A stretch of DNA of 64,000 bases, taken from assembly GCF_001432305.1 (NCBI RefSeq), contig NZ_KQ483358.1, positions 1,482,430 to 1,546,429 on the forward strand, in the 5' to 3' direction. Shown piece by piece: positions 16,557 to 25,623 of the stretch (within the stretch, counting starts at the first letter, position 1; the number at the start of each line of letters is the position of its first letter). The notes below the pieces were generated by a model, which saw only the letters and a program-made list of their open reading frames with translations, had not been told where the DNA came from and searched no databases. Both the position numbers and the translations under genes were made by a program. The stretch is from Curvibacter sp. PAE-UM (lineage in GTDB: Bacteria > Pseudomonadota > Gammaproteobacteria > Burkholderiales > Burkholderiaceae_C).

Positions 16557-16591
16557 GATGGGCCGCGGTCCCACGAGGACCCCGGCCCATC
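16557..16591 (+). other. Strong ahpC-ahpF intercistronic hairpin
   Basis: A 15-bp stem with one C-C mismatch joins GATGGGCCGCGGTCC (16557-16571) and GGACCCCGGCCCATC (16577-16591) around a 5-base loop. No T-run follows, so it is not a classic intrinsic terminator. It is well placed to protect the ahpC 3' end or to reduce ahpF expression. Function is inferred. Confidence 0.6.
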
Positions 16592-16633
16592 CCACAGCGG
16601 CATTGAATGCCCAACCCCAACCAGGAGAACCCC

Positions 16634-18211
16634 ATGCTCGACGACACCATGAAGCAACAGCTGCAGGCCTACCTGGGCAAGCTGCAGCGTCCGATCCGCC
16701 TGATCGCCTCGCTGGACGATGGTGCCAGTTCGGCCGAACTGCGCGCCCTGCTGCAGGACATCGCCAGCCTGTCGGACCAGGTGACGTTCGACGAGAGCGG
16801 CAGCGATGCGCGCAAGCCCTCCTTCCTGATCGCCCGCGAAGGCGAGACCCGCGGTGTGCGTTTTGCCGGCATTCCCCTGGGCCACGAGTTCACCTCCCTG
16901 GTGCTGGCCCTGCTGTGGACCGGCGGCCACCCGCCGAAGGTCGAGGCCGACGTCATCGAACAGATCAAGGGTCTGGACGGCGACTTCAAGTTCGAGGTCT
17001 ACATGTCCCTGAGCTGCCACAACTGCCCGGACGTGGTGCAGGCGGCCAGCCTGATGGCCATCCTGAACCCGCGCGTGCAGACCACGGTGATCGATGGCGC
17101 CCTGTTCCAGGCCGAAGTGGACGAGCGCCAGATCATGGCTGTGCCCATGACCTACCTGAACGGCCAGGTCTTCGCCTCGGGCCGCATGACGGTGGAAGAA
17201 ATCGTCGCCAAGCTCGACGTGAAGTCCGAAGCGCGCGAGGCGGCCAAGCTGTCCGCCAAGGATCCGTTTGACGTGCTGATCGTCGGCGGCGGCCCGGCCG
17301 GTGCCGCGGCGGCCGTGTACGCGGCGCGCAAGGGCATCCGCGTGGGCGTGGCGGCCGAGCGTTTCGGCGGCCAGGTCAACGACACCATGGCCATCGAGAA
17401 CTACATCTCGGTACTGGAGACCGACGGCCCCAAGTTCGCCGCGGCGCTGGAAGCCCAGGTGCGCCATTACGAGGTGGACATCATGAACCTGCAGCGCGCC
17501 GACAAGCTGATCCCGGCCAGCGAGCCCGGCGGTCTGGTCGAGCTGCAGATGGCCAATGGCGGCAGCCTCAAGGCGCGCAGTGTCATCCTCTCCACCGGCG
17601 CGCGCTGGCGCAACGTCAACGTGCCGGGCGAGCAGGAGTACAAGAACCGCGGCGTGGCCTACTGCCCGCACTGCGACGGCCCGCTCTTCAAGGGCAAGCG
17701 CGTGGCGGTGATCGGCGGCGGCAACTCGGGTGTGGAAGCGGCCATCGACCTGGCCGGCATCGTGCAGCACGTGACACTGATCGAGTTTGCCGACGCGCTC
17801 AAGGCCGACGCCGTGCTGGTCAGCAAGCTCAAGAGCCTGCCCAATGTGAGCATCCACCTCAATGCGCAGACGACCGAGATCACCGGTGACGGCGCACGAG
17901 TCAACGGCCTGGGCTACAAGGACCGCGTCAGCGGCGAAGTGAAACACGTGGAACTCGAAGGCGTGTTCGTACAGATCGGCCTGGTGCCCAACACCGAGTG
18001 GCTCAAGGGCACGCTGGAGCTCAGCCGCTACGGCGAGATCGTGGTCGACGCCAAGGGCCACACCAATGTGGCGGGCGTGTTCGCGGCCGGCGACTGCACC
18101 ACCGTGCCCTACAAGCAGATCGTGATCGCCGCGGGTGACGGCGCCAAGGCCGCACTCAGCGCCTTTGACCACCTGATCCGCACGCCGGTGGCTGAGGCCG
18201 TGACCGCCTGA
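16634..18211 (+). CDS. ahpF: Alkyl hydroperoxide reductase subunit F
   Basis: AhpF is the NADH:disulfide oxidoreductase that re-reduces AhpC. The 525-residue protein has two N-terminal thioredoxin folds with the redox pair [10 protein letters not shown] near residue 130. The FAD site [17 protein letters not shown] is near 215, the second redox pair [12 protein letters not shown] near 345, NADH site [12 protein letters not shown], and C-terminal FAD loop [12 protein letters not shown]. Length is standard. ATG at 16634 follows CCAGGAGAACCCC, an ideal ribosome site; an in-frame ATG at 16607 is not supported. It is co-transcribed with ahpC and closed by the terminator at 18225. Confidence 0.97.
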   Translation: MLDDTMKQQLQAYLGKLQRPIRLIASLDDGASSAELRALLQDIASLSDQVTFDESGSDARKPSFLIAREGETRGVRFAGIPLGHEFTSLVLALLWTGGHPPKVEADVIEQIKGLDGDFKFEVYMSLSCHNCPDVVQAASLMAILNPRVQTTVIDGALFQAEVDERQIMAVPMTYLNGQVFASGRMTVEEIVAKLDVKSEAREAAKLSAKDPFDVLIVGGGPAGAAAAVYAARKGIRVGVAAERFGGQVNDTMAIENYISVLETDGPKFAAALEAQVRHYEVDIMNLQRADKLIPASEPGGLVELQMANGGSLKARSVILSTGARWRNVNVPGEQEYKNRGVAYCPHCDGPLFKGKRVAVIGGGNSGVEAAIDLAGIVQHVTLIEFADALKADAVLVSKLKSLPNVSIHLNAQTTEITGDGARVNGLGYKDRVSGEVKHVELEGVFVQIGLVPNTEWLKGTLELSRYGEIVVDAKGHTNVAGVFAAGDCTTVPYKQIVIAAGDGAKAALSAFDHLIRTPVAEAVTA

Positions 18212-18224
18212 CCTGGCCGTCGCC

Positions 18225-18260
18225 AAAAAGGGACAGTGCCGTGAGGCCTGTCCCTTTTTT
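18225..18260 (+). terminator. Intrinsic terminator of ahpCF
   Basis: AAAAAGGGACAG (18225-18236) pairs perfectly with CTGTCCCTTTTT (18248-18259) around an 11-base loop, and the stem ends in a T-run. It lies 13 bp after the ahpF stop. Confidence 0.9.
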
Positions 18261-18331
18261 CATGGGTGCGCCTCGCCGTGCCGGGGAAGCTACTCGTATG
18301 ATGGCCTGCCAACAAAAGTGGAGGGCAGTTC

Positions 18332-18907
18332 ATGTCTATCGGTTCCGCGATCTTCTGGGGTGTGGTCGTCATCGTCGGCGTCTACGTCGTCATGCTCTAC
18401 AACGGCCTGGTGCAGCTCAAGCACAACGTGGCCAAGGCCTGGGCCAATATCGACGTGTCGCTCAAGCAGCGTCATGACGAGCTGCCCAAGCTGGTCGAGG
18501 TCTGCAGGCAGTACAAGCAGTTCGAGCAGGCCACCTTGCAGTCGGTCATCGAAGCGCGCAGCCGCGTGCAGAGCGCGCGCGAGGCGCACGACGTGCCGGC
18601 GCTCAGCCGGGCCGAAGGCGCGCTGCGCACCGGCCTGGGCCAGATCTTCGCCGTGGCCGAGGCCTACCCCGAACTCAAGGCCAACGAGCACTTCATGCAA
18701 CTGCAGCAGCGCATCAGCTCGCTGGAGAGCCTGATCTCCGATCGCCGCGAGCTCTACAACGAATCGGTCAACCTGAACAATGTGCGGGTCGACTCCTTCC
18801 CCGACGCGCTGGTCGCGCATCTCTTCCGTTTCCCGCACCACCCGCTGCTCGAATTCGCCGACCACGAGAAAGCCGACGTCGACGTGCGCCAGCTCTTCAA
18901 CAGCTGA
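18332..18907 (+). CDS. lemA: LemA family protein
   Basis: The 191-residue protein has one N-terminal membrane helix (IFWGVVVIVGVYVVMLYNGL) followed by the long helical LemA domain. Hallmarks are LKHNVAKAWANIDVSLKQRHDELPKLVEV, spread over ~30-60, and a C-terminal ESVNLNNVRVDSFPDALVA-type segment. Topology is N-out short, with a coiled helical body. Its molecular role in bacteria is unsettled; homologues sit beside membrane proteases and GIDE-domain proteins. GGAGGG upstream of the ATG is a good ribosome site. It is 23 bp from the next gene, so they are probably one operon. Confidence 0.93.
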   Translation: MSIGSAIFWGVVVIVGVYVVMLYNGLVQLKHNVAKAWANIDVSLKQRHDELPKLVEVCRQYKQFEQATLQSVIEARSRVQSAREAHDVPALSRAEGALRTGLGQIFAVAEAYPELKANEHFMQLQQRISSLESLISDRRELYNESVNLNNVRVDSFPDALVAHLFRFPHHPLLEFADHEKADVDVRQLFNS

Positions 18908-18930
18908 GACGCTGAGCGCCGTCGGCTGCC

Positions 18931-19842
18931 ATGCGCTGGCCTATGTCCTTTGGGCGCTTCGGCGGTTCGCTGCATGCCGGCCTGGCCTTCGGGCAGTTCG
19001 TGCTGCTGGCCGTGGGCTTCAAGGCCGGGCGGCGCGAAGTCTGGCTCGGGGTGCTGGCCGGCATGGCCCTGCTGGCCCTCCTGGGCTGGGTGGGCGCCCT
19101 GCGGCGGCGCCATGCCATCACGGGCATGCCGACGTCGCGCATCGCCAGCGCGGCCCAGGGGTATGTGGAACTGCACGGCCAGGGCCGGCCGCTGGACCTC
19201 AACCCCCTGCATTCACCGCTGAGCGGCGCGGCCTGCCTCTGGTACCGCTACCAGGTCGAGCACAAGACCAACGAGGACAAATGGGAGACGGTGGAGCAGG
19301 CCGAGAGCCAGACCAGCTTCGTGCTCGACGACGGCAGCGGCCAGTGCCTGGTCGATCCCGAGGGCGCCGAGATCGTGACGCGGCATTGCCGGCGCTGGAA
19401 CGAGGGGGACTACCGTTATGTGGAGTGGACGCTGCAGCAGCGGGACCGCATCTACGTGCTCGGCAATTTCCTGACGCGCCACCCCAGCCAGGGCCTCGAT
19501 GCCGGCGCCGACGTGCGCGAACTGCTGGCGGAGTGGAAGGCCGACCAGACAGGCCTGCTGCGTCGATTCGATCTCGATCGCGACGGGCAACTGGACGAGC
19601 GCGAGTGGAATCTGGCAAGACGCCTGGCACGCGGCGAGGTCGAGAAACGTCACCGCGAACTGCGACGCCAGCCCGAGCTGCATCTGGTCGAGGGCGCGCC
19701 TTCCAGCCTCTACCTGATCAGCAACCACGAACCCGACAAGCTGGCGCGGCGCTTCCTCTGGATGGCCGCGGGCCAGCTGCTGGTGTTTTTCGCTGCCCTG
19801 GGCTGGCTGGCCTGGTGGTGGCAACGACCGCCCGCGCTGTGA
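18931..19842 (+). CDS. GIDE-domain membrane protein with EF-hand loop
   Basis: The 303-residue protein has two N-terminal helices (~10-60) and one C-terminal helix (FLWMAAGQLLVFFAALGWLAWWW). The soluble middle resembles the GIDE/BAM domain of MUL1-like proteins (GYVELHGQGRPLDLNPLHSPLSG, CLWYRYQVE). It also holds a canonical EF-hand calcium loop, DLDRDGQLDERE, near residue 215. No RING domain is present, so a ubiquitin-ligase role does not apply. Pairing with lemA suggests the two work together at the inner membrane. GIDE assignment is by recognition without a search; the EF-hand is read directly. Confidence 0.8.
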   Translation: MRWPMSFGRFGGSLHAGLAFGQFVLLAVGFKAGRREVWLGVLAGMALLALLGWVGALRRRHAITGMPTSRIASAAQGYVELHGQGRPLDLNPLHSPLSGAACLWYRYQVEHKTNEDKWETVEQAESQTSFVLDDGSGQCLVDPEGAEIVTRHCRRWNEGDYRYVEWTLQQRDRIYVLGNFLTRHPSQGLDAGADVRELLAEWKADQTGLLRRFDLDRDGQLDEREWNLARRLARGEVEKRHRELRRQPELHLVEGAPSSLYLISNHEPDKLARRFLWMAAGQLLVFFAALGWLAWWWQRPPAL

Positions 19843-19849
19843 GCACGGA

Positions 19850-20011
19850 TCAGGCGTTCAACTCGCGTTTCAGCGCCCTTTGCTGGGCCTGGCGTTCGCT
19901 CTTGTGCGATTTGCGGTGTGAGCCCGCCTTGCGCTGCAGGGCCGGCGCCACCAGGGGGTTGCGCGGCTTGTGCTGCTTCAGCTTGAGTTTGGTCTTGCGG
20001 GCGGAGTTCAT
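19850..20011 (-). CDS. Small highly basic conserved protein, unknown function
   Basis: A 53-residue, Lys/Arg-rich peptide (MNSARKTKLKLKQHKPRNPL at the start, ending ALKRELNA) with no membrane segment. Composition suggests nucleic-acid or ribosome association. ATG at 20011 excludes an upstream extension that reads through the 14-bp tandem repeat at 20017-20048. A minus-strand GATAAT box (20054-20059) could be its promoter. It converges on the GIDE gene with a 7 bp gap. I recall similar short ORFs annotated in Comamonadaceae but could not verify this. Confidence 0.6.
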   Translation of the reverse strand: MNSARKTKLKLKQHKPRNPLVAPALQRKAGSHRKSHKSERQAQQRALKRELNA

Positions 20012-20148
20012 GGGCAGGGCTCTGGGGCCAGGGCTCTGGGGCCAGGGCCTTGCCATTATCGCGTCCGCCCCCCTGGCCGCCTACAATGGCCCACCTGTGC
20101 ATCACCCCCTGCCGAGTGGGGCGCGCGTCCCGTACCTCCTGATCCACC

Positions 20149-21531
20149 ATGCAAGTTTCCGCCTCGATCTTCAAGGCCTATGACATCCGCGGCATCGTGC
20201 CGTCCACCCTCGATGAAAACCTGGCCCTGGCCCTGGGCCGCGCCTTCGGCAGCGCCGCGCGCCAGGCCGGCGAAACGCGCGTGGCCGTGGGGCGCGACGG
20301 CCGCCTGAGTGGCCCGGCCCTGAGTGCCGCGCTGATCCGCGGCTTGATGGAAGCTGGCATCGAGGTCATCGATGTCGGCATGGTCACCACACCCATGCTG
20401 TATTTCGCCGCCAGCACGGTGTGCAGCAGCGGCATCCAGGTCACGGGCAGCCACAACCCGGCGGACTACAACGGCTTCAAGATGGTGCTGGCTGGCCGCG
20501 CCATTTACGGCGAAGAAATCCAGGGCCTGCGCCGTTGCATGGAAGACGAGTCCTGGACCTTGCAGGCCGGCGGCTCTGTGCGCAATCTCAACGTCTACGC
20601 GCCCTACCGCGACCGCATCGTGGGTGACATCAAGCTGGCGCGCCCCATGAAGATCGTGGTGGACTCGGGCAACGGCGTGGCCGGTGCCTCGGCGCCGGCC
20701 ATCCTGCGCGCCATCGGCTGCGAGGTGACCGAACTGCACAGCGCGGTCGACGGCACTTTCCCGAATCACCACCCGGACCCGAGCAAGCCCGAGAACCTGC
20801 GCGACGTGATCGCCGCGCTCAAGAGCGGCGATGCCGAGCTGGGCCTGGCCTTCGATGGCGACGGCGACCGCCTGGGCATCGTGACCAAGGACGGCAGCAA
20901 TATCTACCCCGACCGCCAGATGATGCTGTTCGCACAGGACGTGCTCTCGCGCGTGCCCGGCGGCACCATCGTCTATGACGTCAAGTGCTCGCAGCGCCTG
21001 GCGCCGGCGATTGAAGCCGCAGGCGGCCAGCCCCTGATGTTCAAGACCGGCCACTCGCTGATCAAGGCCCGGATGAAGGAGATCGATTCTCCGCTGGGCG
21101 GCGAGATGAGCGGCCACATCTTCTTCAAGGAACGCTGGTTCGGTTTCGACGACGGCACTTACGCCGCCTGCCGCCTGCTGGAGATCCTGAGCCGCTCACC
21201 TGATGCCAGCGTGGTGCTCCATGCGTTGCCGACCAGCCACTCCACCCCCGAGCTCAATGTCAAATGTGCTGAGGGCGAGCCGCATCGCCTGGTGGCCGAG
21301 CTGGTGGCCAAGGCGTCGTTCAAGGCGCCGGCCACGGTCAACACCATCGACGGCGTGCGCGTGGACTGGCCCGACGGTTTCGGCCTGATCCGCGCCTCCA
21401 ACACCACGCCGGTGCTGGTGCTGCGTTTCGAAGGCCATACCCCTGAGGCGCTGCAGCGCATCGAAGGCGAGATGCTGACCCTGCTGCGCAGCGTCAAGCC
21501 GGATGCTTCCTTCGCTGAGGCGGCACACTGA
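20149..21531 (+). CDS. Phosphomannomutase/phosphoglucomutase
   Basis: This 460-residue alpha-D-phosphohexomutase interconverts hexose-6-P and hexose-1-P to supply sugar nucleotides for LPS or exopolysaccharide. Active-site phosphoserine loop TGSHNPADYNGFK is near residue 105, the metal loop DGDGDRLGI near 242, sugar-binding GEMSGHIFF near 323 and phosphate-binding RASNTTPVLVLRFE near 420. This is the AlgC/ManB subfamily. A TACAAT -10 lies at 20082-20087. It is followed after 19 bp by waaC, so an LPS operon is likely. Confidence 0.93.
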   Translation: MQVSASIFKAYDIRGIVPSTLDENLALALGRAFGSAARQAGETRVAVGRDGRLSGPALSAALIRGLMEAGIEVIDVGMVTTPMLYFAASTVCSSGIQVTGSHNPADYNGFKMVLAGRAIYGEEIQGLRRCMEDESWTLQAGGSVRNLNVYAPYRDRIVGDIKLARPMKIVVDSGNGVAGASAPAILRAIGCEVTELHSAVDGTFPNHHPDPSKPENLRDVIAALKSGDAELGLAFDGDGDRLGIVTKDGSNIYPDRQMMLFAQDVLSRVPGGTIVYDVKCSQRLAPAIEAAGGQPLMFKTGHSLIKARMKEIDSPLGGEMSGHIFFKERWFGFDDGTYAACRLLEILSRSPDASVVLHALPTSHSTPELNVKCAEGEPHRLVAELVAKASFKAPATVNTIDGVRVDWPDGFGLIRASNTTPVLVLRFEGHTPEALQRIEGEMLTLLRSVKPDASFAEAAH

Positions 21532-21550
21532 GCGGGACAGGGTTCACCTC

Positions 21551-22564
21551 TTGAACATCCTGATCGTCAAGCTGTCTTCCCTGGGGGATGTCGTGCACAG
21601 CATGCCTGCCGTGCAGGACATCCGGCGCGCCTTGCCGCAGGCGCAGATCGACTGGGTGGTCGAGAAAAGCTTTGCACCGCTGGTGCAGCGTTGTGCCGGT
21701 GTGCGGCGTGTGATCCCCTGTGAACTGCGGCGCTGGCGCAAGGCGCCTTTTGCGATGACCACGCGTGCCGAATGGGCCGCGTTCAAGAGCGAGCTGCAGC
21801 GCGAGGCCTACGATGCCGTGATCGACCTGCAGGGTTTGACCAAGTCGGCCCTGGTCGCCTGGCTCGCGCGCCTGGCACCGGGCGGCCAGCGTTATGCCCT
21901 GGCCAATCGCACCGAGGGATCGGGTTACGAGGCGCCGACGCGCTGGGTGGCCGATGTGGCCATCCGCATCGAACCCCATGTGCATGCGGTCCGGCGCTCG
22001 CGCGAGCTGTGCGCCCGGGCCCTGGGCTATACCGTGCCGGCCGAGGAAATCTTTGGCCTGCAACCGCACCTGGGGCAAGGTGAAATTGCTCCTGAAAAGA
22101 TAGCAATTGGCATGCTGTCGGTTCGTCCCTGCGTGGCCCTGGTGCACGGCAGTTCGCGCGCCGACAAGCAGTGGCCGGCTTCGCATTGGCTGGCACTCGC
22201 AGACAAGCTCGATGCCGCCGGTTTTGACGTGGCCCTGCTGCACGGGACCGACGAGGAGCAGCGTCGCAGCGAGACCCTGGCCCGTGAGATGCCGCATGCC
22301 GTGGTCTGGCCACGCCTGGCGCTGGACGCGCTGACCGATGCCCTGGCCAGCTGCGCCGGCGTGATCGGTGTGGACAGCGGGCTGAGCCACATCGCCGTGG
22401 CGCTGGACCTGCCCCACGTGCAGATCTACAACTTCGATACCGCCTGGCGCACCGGGCCCCAGGGCCGCGCCCGCCAGCGTTGCGTTTATGGGCAGCCCGT
22501 ACCCACGGTGGGGGCTGTCTGGCTGGCCTGGGCCCAGGTGCAGCCAGCGGGTGGGACCGCCTGA
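21551..22564 (+). CDS. waaC: Lipopolysaccharide heptosyltransferase I
   Basis: The 337-residue GT9 enzyme adds the first L-glycero-D-manno-heptose to Kdo2-lipid A at the cytoplasmic face. The start MNILIVKLSSLGDVVHSMPA is the classic N-terminus and implies a TTG start at 21551. C-terminal donor-site signatures ALVHGSSRADKQWP and GVIGVDSGLSHIAVAL are present. The stop overlaps the next ATG (ATGA), indicating translational coupling to waaA. Codons for EIAPEKIAI (22084-22108) form an AT-rich perfect-armed palindrome unlike the rest of the gene. Confidence 0.94.
   Translation: MNILIVKLSSLGDVVHSMPAVQDIRRALPQAQIDWVVEKSFAPLVQRCAGVRRVIPCELRRWRKAPFAMTTRAEWAAFKSELQREAYDAVIDLQGLTKSALVAWLARLAPGGQRYALANRTEGSGYEAPTRWVADVAIRIEPHVHAVRRSRELCARALGYTVPAEEIFGLQPHLGQGEIAPEKIAIGMLSVRPCVALVHGSSRADKQWPASHWLALADKLDAAGFDVALLHGTDEEQRRSETLAREMPHAVVWPRLALDALTDALASCAGVIGVDSGLSHIAVALDLPHVQIYNFDTAWRTGPQGRARQRCVYGQPVPTVGAVWLAWAQVQPAGGTA
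22084..22108. repeat. Intragenic AT-rich palindrome in waaC
   Basis: AATTGCT (22084-22090) and AGCAATT (22102-22108) are perfect 7-bp arms around an A-rich 11-base loop. The element is read in frame as EIAPEKIAI between two conserved domains. It resembles the element in apaH (6806-6822) and looks like a dispersed repeat tolerated in coding sequence. Confidence 0.55.
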
Positions 22565-23838
22565 TGGCGCGCTTGCTCTATTCCCTGCTGGCCTGGCTGG
22601 TGCAGCCCCTGTTGCGGCGCAAGTTGATGCGCCGCGGCCGCCAGGAGCCGGGTTATCTGGTCGCGGTGGAGGAGCGGTTCGGGCAGTACGCCATGCCGGC
22701 CTTGCCGGACGATGGCCGCACGCTCTGGGTGCATGCGGTCTCGCTGGGCGAGACGCGTGCTGCGGCCGTGCTGCTGGCCACGCTGCGCGAGCAGTGGCCG
22801 GCGTATCGCCTGCTGCTCACGCACGGGACGGCTACCGGCCGTGCCGAGGGCGTGGGTCTGTTGCGTGAAGGGGATGTGCAGGTCTGGTTGCCCTGGGACA
22901 CGCCTGCGGCCGTGCAGTCCTTTCTCGATCATTTCCATCCGCGCCTGGGCATCCTGCTGGAGACCGAGGTCTGGCCCAATCTGGCGGCTGGCTGTGAACG
23001 CGCCGGTGTGCCGCTGGTGCTGGCCAATGCGCGCCTGAGCGAGAAATCGCTGCGCAAGGCTCAGCGACTGGCCTGGCTGTCCGTGCCGGTCTACCGCAGC
23101 CTCGCCGCGGTGTGGGCGCAGACGCAGGACGACGCGACGCGCCTGGCTGCCATCGGTGCGCCGGTACAGGGCGTGTTCGGCAACCTGAAGTTCGATGCCA
23201 CACCCGATGCCGGGCAGGTGGCGCGCGGCCAGGCCTGGCGCACGGCGCTGGGCCGCCCGGTCATCATGTTCGCCAGTTCGCGCGAGGGCGAGGAGGCTGA
23301 GTTATTGCAGTGTCTTCGGCAGGCCGGTGAGGCCGCGCGCGCGATCCAGTGGCTGATCGTGCCGCGCCATCCGCAGCGCTTCGACGAGGTGGCCGAACTG
23401 GTGACCCGCCAGGGCTTCAGCCTGGCGCGGCGCAGCCAGTGGGACAGCGCACCGGGTCTGGTCGAGATGTCGACCGACGTCTGGCTGGGCGATACGCTGG
23501 GCGAGATGGCGCTGTACTACGGCCTGAGCGACGCGGCCCTGCTGGGGGGCAGCTTCGCACCGCTGGGCGGGCAGAACCTGATCGAGGCCGCCGCCTGTGC
23601 CTGTCCGGTCTTCATGGGGCCGCACACCTTCAATTTCGACGAGGCGGCCAGCCTGGCACAGGAAGCCGGCGCGGCCCAGCGCTGCAGCGACCTGGCCAGC
23701 GCCGTGGCGGCGGCGCAGCGCCTGGTGCAGCAGCCCGGGCGTCAGCAGGCCATGGCACGCGAGGCCTGCCGATTCGCCAAGGCGCACCGTGGCGCTGCCC
23801 TGCGCACACGAGAGGCGCTGGCGGTTTACCTGGGTTGA
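22564..23838 (+). CDS. waaA: 3-deoxy-D-manno-octulosonic acid (Kdo) transferase
   Basis: The 424-residue WaaA transfers Kdo from CMP-Kdo to lipid IVA. An N-terminal membrane anchor (ARLLYSLLAWLVQPLLRRKL) is followed by the Kdo-transferase fold with VHAVSLGETRAA, LLTHGTATGR, ILLETEVWPNL, LANARLSEKS, VFGNLKFDA and the donor-site LLGGSFAPLGGQNLIEAAA. The start overlaps the waaC stop as ATGA. The 3' end overlaps the convergent tolC gene by 13 bp. Confidence 0.95.
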   Translation: MARLLYSLLAWLVQPLLRRKLMRRGRQEPGYLVAVEERFGQYAMPALPDDGRTLWVHAVSLGETRAAAVLLATLREQWPAYRLLLTHGTATGRAEGVGLLREGDVQVWLPWDTPAAVQSFLDHFHPRLGILLETEVWPNLAAGCERAGVPLVLANARLSEKSLRKAQRLAWLSVPVYRSLAAVWAQTQDDATRLAAIGAPVQGVFGNLKFDATPDAGQVARGQAWRTALGRPVIMFASSREGEEAELLQCLRQAGEAARAIQWLIVPRHPQRFDEVAELVTRQGFSLARRSQWDSAPGLVEMSTDVWLGDTLGEMALYYGLSDAALLGGSFAPLGGQNLIEAAACACPVFMGPHTFNFDEAASLAQEAGAAQRCSDLASAVAAAQRLVQQPGRQQAMAREACRFAKAHRGAALRTREALAVYLG

Positions 23839-25211
23839 GTGCTTGCGGGGGCCGCCGGCGCCGGTGCCGTGATGGCGGGTGCCGCTGGTGCGAGCAGGGC
23901 GTTTACCCCCTGCAGATCCTCGCTCTTGAGCGTACCGCTGGCCTGGCGCAGCTTGAGCCCCCCCACCAGCACGTCGTAGCGGGCCTTGGCCAGCTTGGCC
24001 TTGGTGTCGAACAACTGGCTCTGCGAGTTCAGCACATCGATGTTGATGCGCACGCCGACCTGGTAGCCCAGCTTGTTGGCGTCCAGCGCGCTCTGGCTGG
24101 AGGCCTCGGCCGCTTCCAGCGCCTTGACCTGGCCCAGACCCGAGACCACACCAAAATAGGAGGCGCGCGTGCCCTGTGCCACGTTGCGCTGGGCGGCGTC
24201 CAGGTCGGCGCGGGCCTTGTCTTCCAGGGCCAGCGTTTCCTTGAGGCGGTTCTGCGTGGCGAAACCGGCAAACAGCGGCAGGACGAATTGAACGCCCACG
24301 GTCGTGTTGTAGGTGCGCGAGTCGGTGGTCGAGATGGCCGAGCCGCCGACGTTGCGGTTCAAGGTGTGGCTGGCCGTGAGGTCCAGCGTGGGCTTGTGGC
24401 CGGCCTTGGCCTTGTCGGTTTCCAGGGTGGCCACTTCCAGGCCGATACGCGCCTGGCGGATCGCCGGATGCTGGTCCTGACTCTGCTGCACCCATGTGTT
24501 CACGTCATCGGGCGCCAGCGCGGGCAGCGTCGTGGCCGGGGCCAGAGGGTAAGGCGCCGTGTCGACCTTGCCCACCAGCTGGTTCAGGGCCAGCTTCTTC
24601 ACGCGCAGGTCGTTGTCGGCGGCGATTTCCTGGGCCGTCACCAGGTCGAAGCGGGCCTGCGCCTCGCGCGTGTCGGTGATGGTCGCGGTGCCCACCTCGA
24701 AGTTGCGGCGTGCCGATGCCAGCTGCTCGGCCACGGCGGTCTTCTGGGCCTGCACGAAGGTCAGGCTGTCCTGTGAGGCCAGCACGTCGAAGTAGGCCTG
24801 GCTGACGCGCACGATCAGGTCCTGCTCGGCGGTGAGCAGCTGGGCTTCGGCCAGATCGGTCTGGAGCGTGCCCTGCTGGTAACTGGCGAAGTTGGCCGCG
24901 CGGTACAGCGGCTGGGTGGCATTGACGCCGACGTTCTGGTTCTCGAAGCTGCGGTCGCTCGTGTTGCCGCCGCTTTCGGTGCGCAGCTGCGTGCTGGAGG
25001 CGCCGGCCGTCAGGTTGACCGTGGGCAGCAGGGCGGCCTTGGCCTGGTCGGCCTTGGACAGGTTGGCTTCGTACTGCGACTTGGCCGCCTGGTAGGCCGC
25101 ATCATGGCCGCGTGCCGCGTCGTAGAGCTCCAGCAGGCTCTGGGCGCGCACAGGGAGGGCCAGCGCGGCGCCGATGGCCAGGGTCAGGGGCAGCAGTCGG
25201 TAGGTTTTCAT
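23826..25211 (-). CDS. tolC: TolC-family outer-membrane efflux channel
   Basis: This 461-residue protein forms the outer-membrane duct for tripartite efflux or type I secretion. A signal peptide (MKTYRLLPLTLAIGAALALP, cut after VRA) is followed by the paired OEP repeats: SLLELYDAARGHDAAYQAAK near residue 25 and a second half from ~235 with NTWVQQSQDQHPAIRQARI. LVRVSQAYFDVLASQDSL and GTRASYFGVVSGLGQVKALE helices match TolC rather than OprM lipoproteins. The last ~25 residues are Ala/Pro-rich. It lies 44 bp downstream of the rhodanese gene and probably belongs to the efflux block. Confidence 0.93.
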   Translation of the reverse strand: MKTYRLLPLTLAIGAALALPVRAQSLLELYDAARGHDAAYQAAKSQYEANLSKADQAKAALLPTVNLTAGASSTQLRTESGGNTSDRSFENQNVGVNATQPLYRAANFASYQQGTLQTDLAEAQLLTAEQDLIVRVSQAYFDVLASQDSLTFVQAQKTAVAEQLASARRNFEVGTATITDTREAQARFDLVTAQEIAADNDLRVKKLALNQLVGKVDTAPYPLAPATTLPALAPDDVNTWVQQSQDQHPAIRQARIGLEVATLETDKAKAGHKPTLDLTASHTLNRNVGGSAISTTDSRTYNTTVGVQFVLPLFAGFATQNRLKETLALEDKARADLDAAQRNVAQGTRASYFGVVSGLGQVKALEAAEASSQSALDANKLGYQVGVRINIDVLNSQSQLFDTKAKLAKARYDVLVGGLKLRQASGTLKSEDLQGVNALLAPAAPAITAPAPAAPASTQPR

Positions 25212-25255
25212 GGTGGCGGGTACTCCGGGGGTGTAGGCGGGAAATGCGGGTTATC

Positions 25256-25600
25256 TCAATAGCGCGGCACGGTCGGGTCTACCTGCAGGGACCAGGCATT
25301 GATGCCACCGCTGATGTTGGCCACGTGTTTGAAACCCTGATACTCCAGAAACTGGGCCACGCGCATGCTGCGCCCGCCGTGGTGGCACATGCAGGCCACC
25401 GGGCGCGTGGGGTCGAGTTCATTGAGCCGCGGGGGGATCACCCCCATGGGGATGGCCACCAGATCGTAGGCGGCATCCGGCTTGATGCTGGCGTGCTGCA
25501 GCTCGGACGGTTCACGCACATCCAGCACGAGCGGGCGGCCGTGCGCCTGGGCTTTCGCTGCCCAGTCCTTGATATCTCCGGGGTGGATGTGTTCGATCAT
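25256..25600 (-). CDS. Rhodanese-like sulfurtransferase domain protein
   Basis: This 114-residue single-domain cytoplasmic protein has the active-site loop CHHGGRS near residue 71 and preceding PLVLDVREPSELQHASI (CH2A-like motif). It would transfer sulfane sulfur to an unknown acceptor. Its position between pcm and tolC in an efflux gene block is unexplained. The active-site Cys is intact. Confidence 0.88.
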   Translation of the reverse strand: MIEHIHPGDIKDWAAKAQAHGRPLVLDVREPSELQHASIKPDAAYDLVAIPMGVIPPRLNELDPTRPVACMCHHGGRSMRVAQFLEYQGFKHVANISGGINAWSLQVDPTVPRY

Positions 25601-25623
25601 GGTGCTTGTCGCCAGAGGGCGAC

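Noticed and set aside
20017-20048. 14-bp tandem duplication (GGGCTCTGGGGCCA twice plus a partial unit)
   Set aside because: Only two full copies in a short gap; too small to call a meaningful repeat locus.
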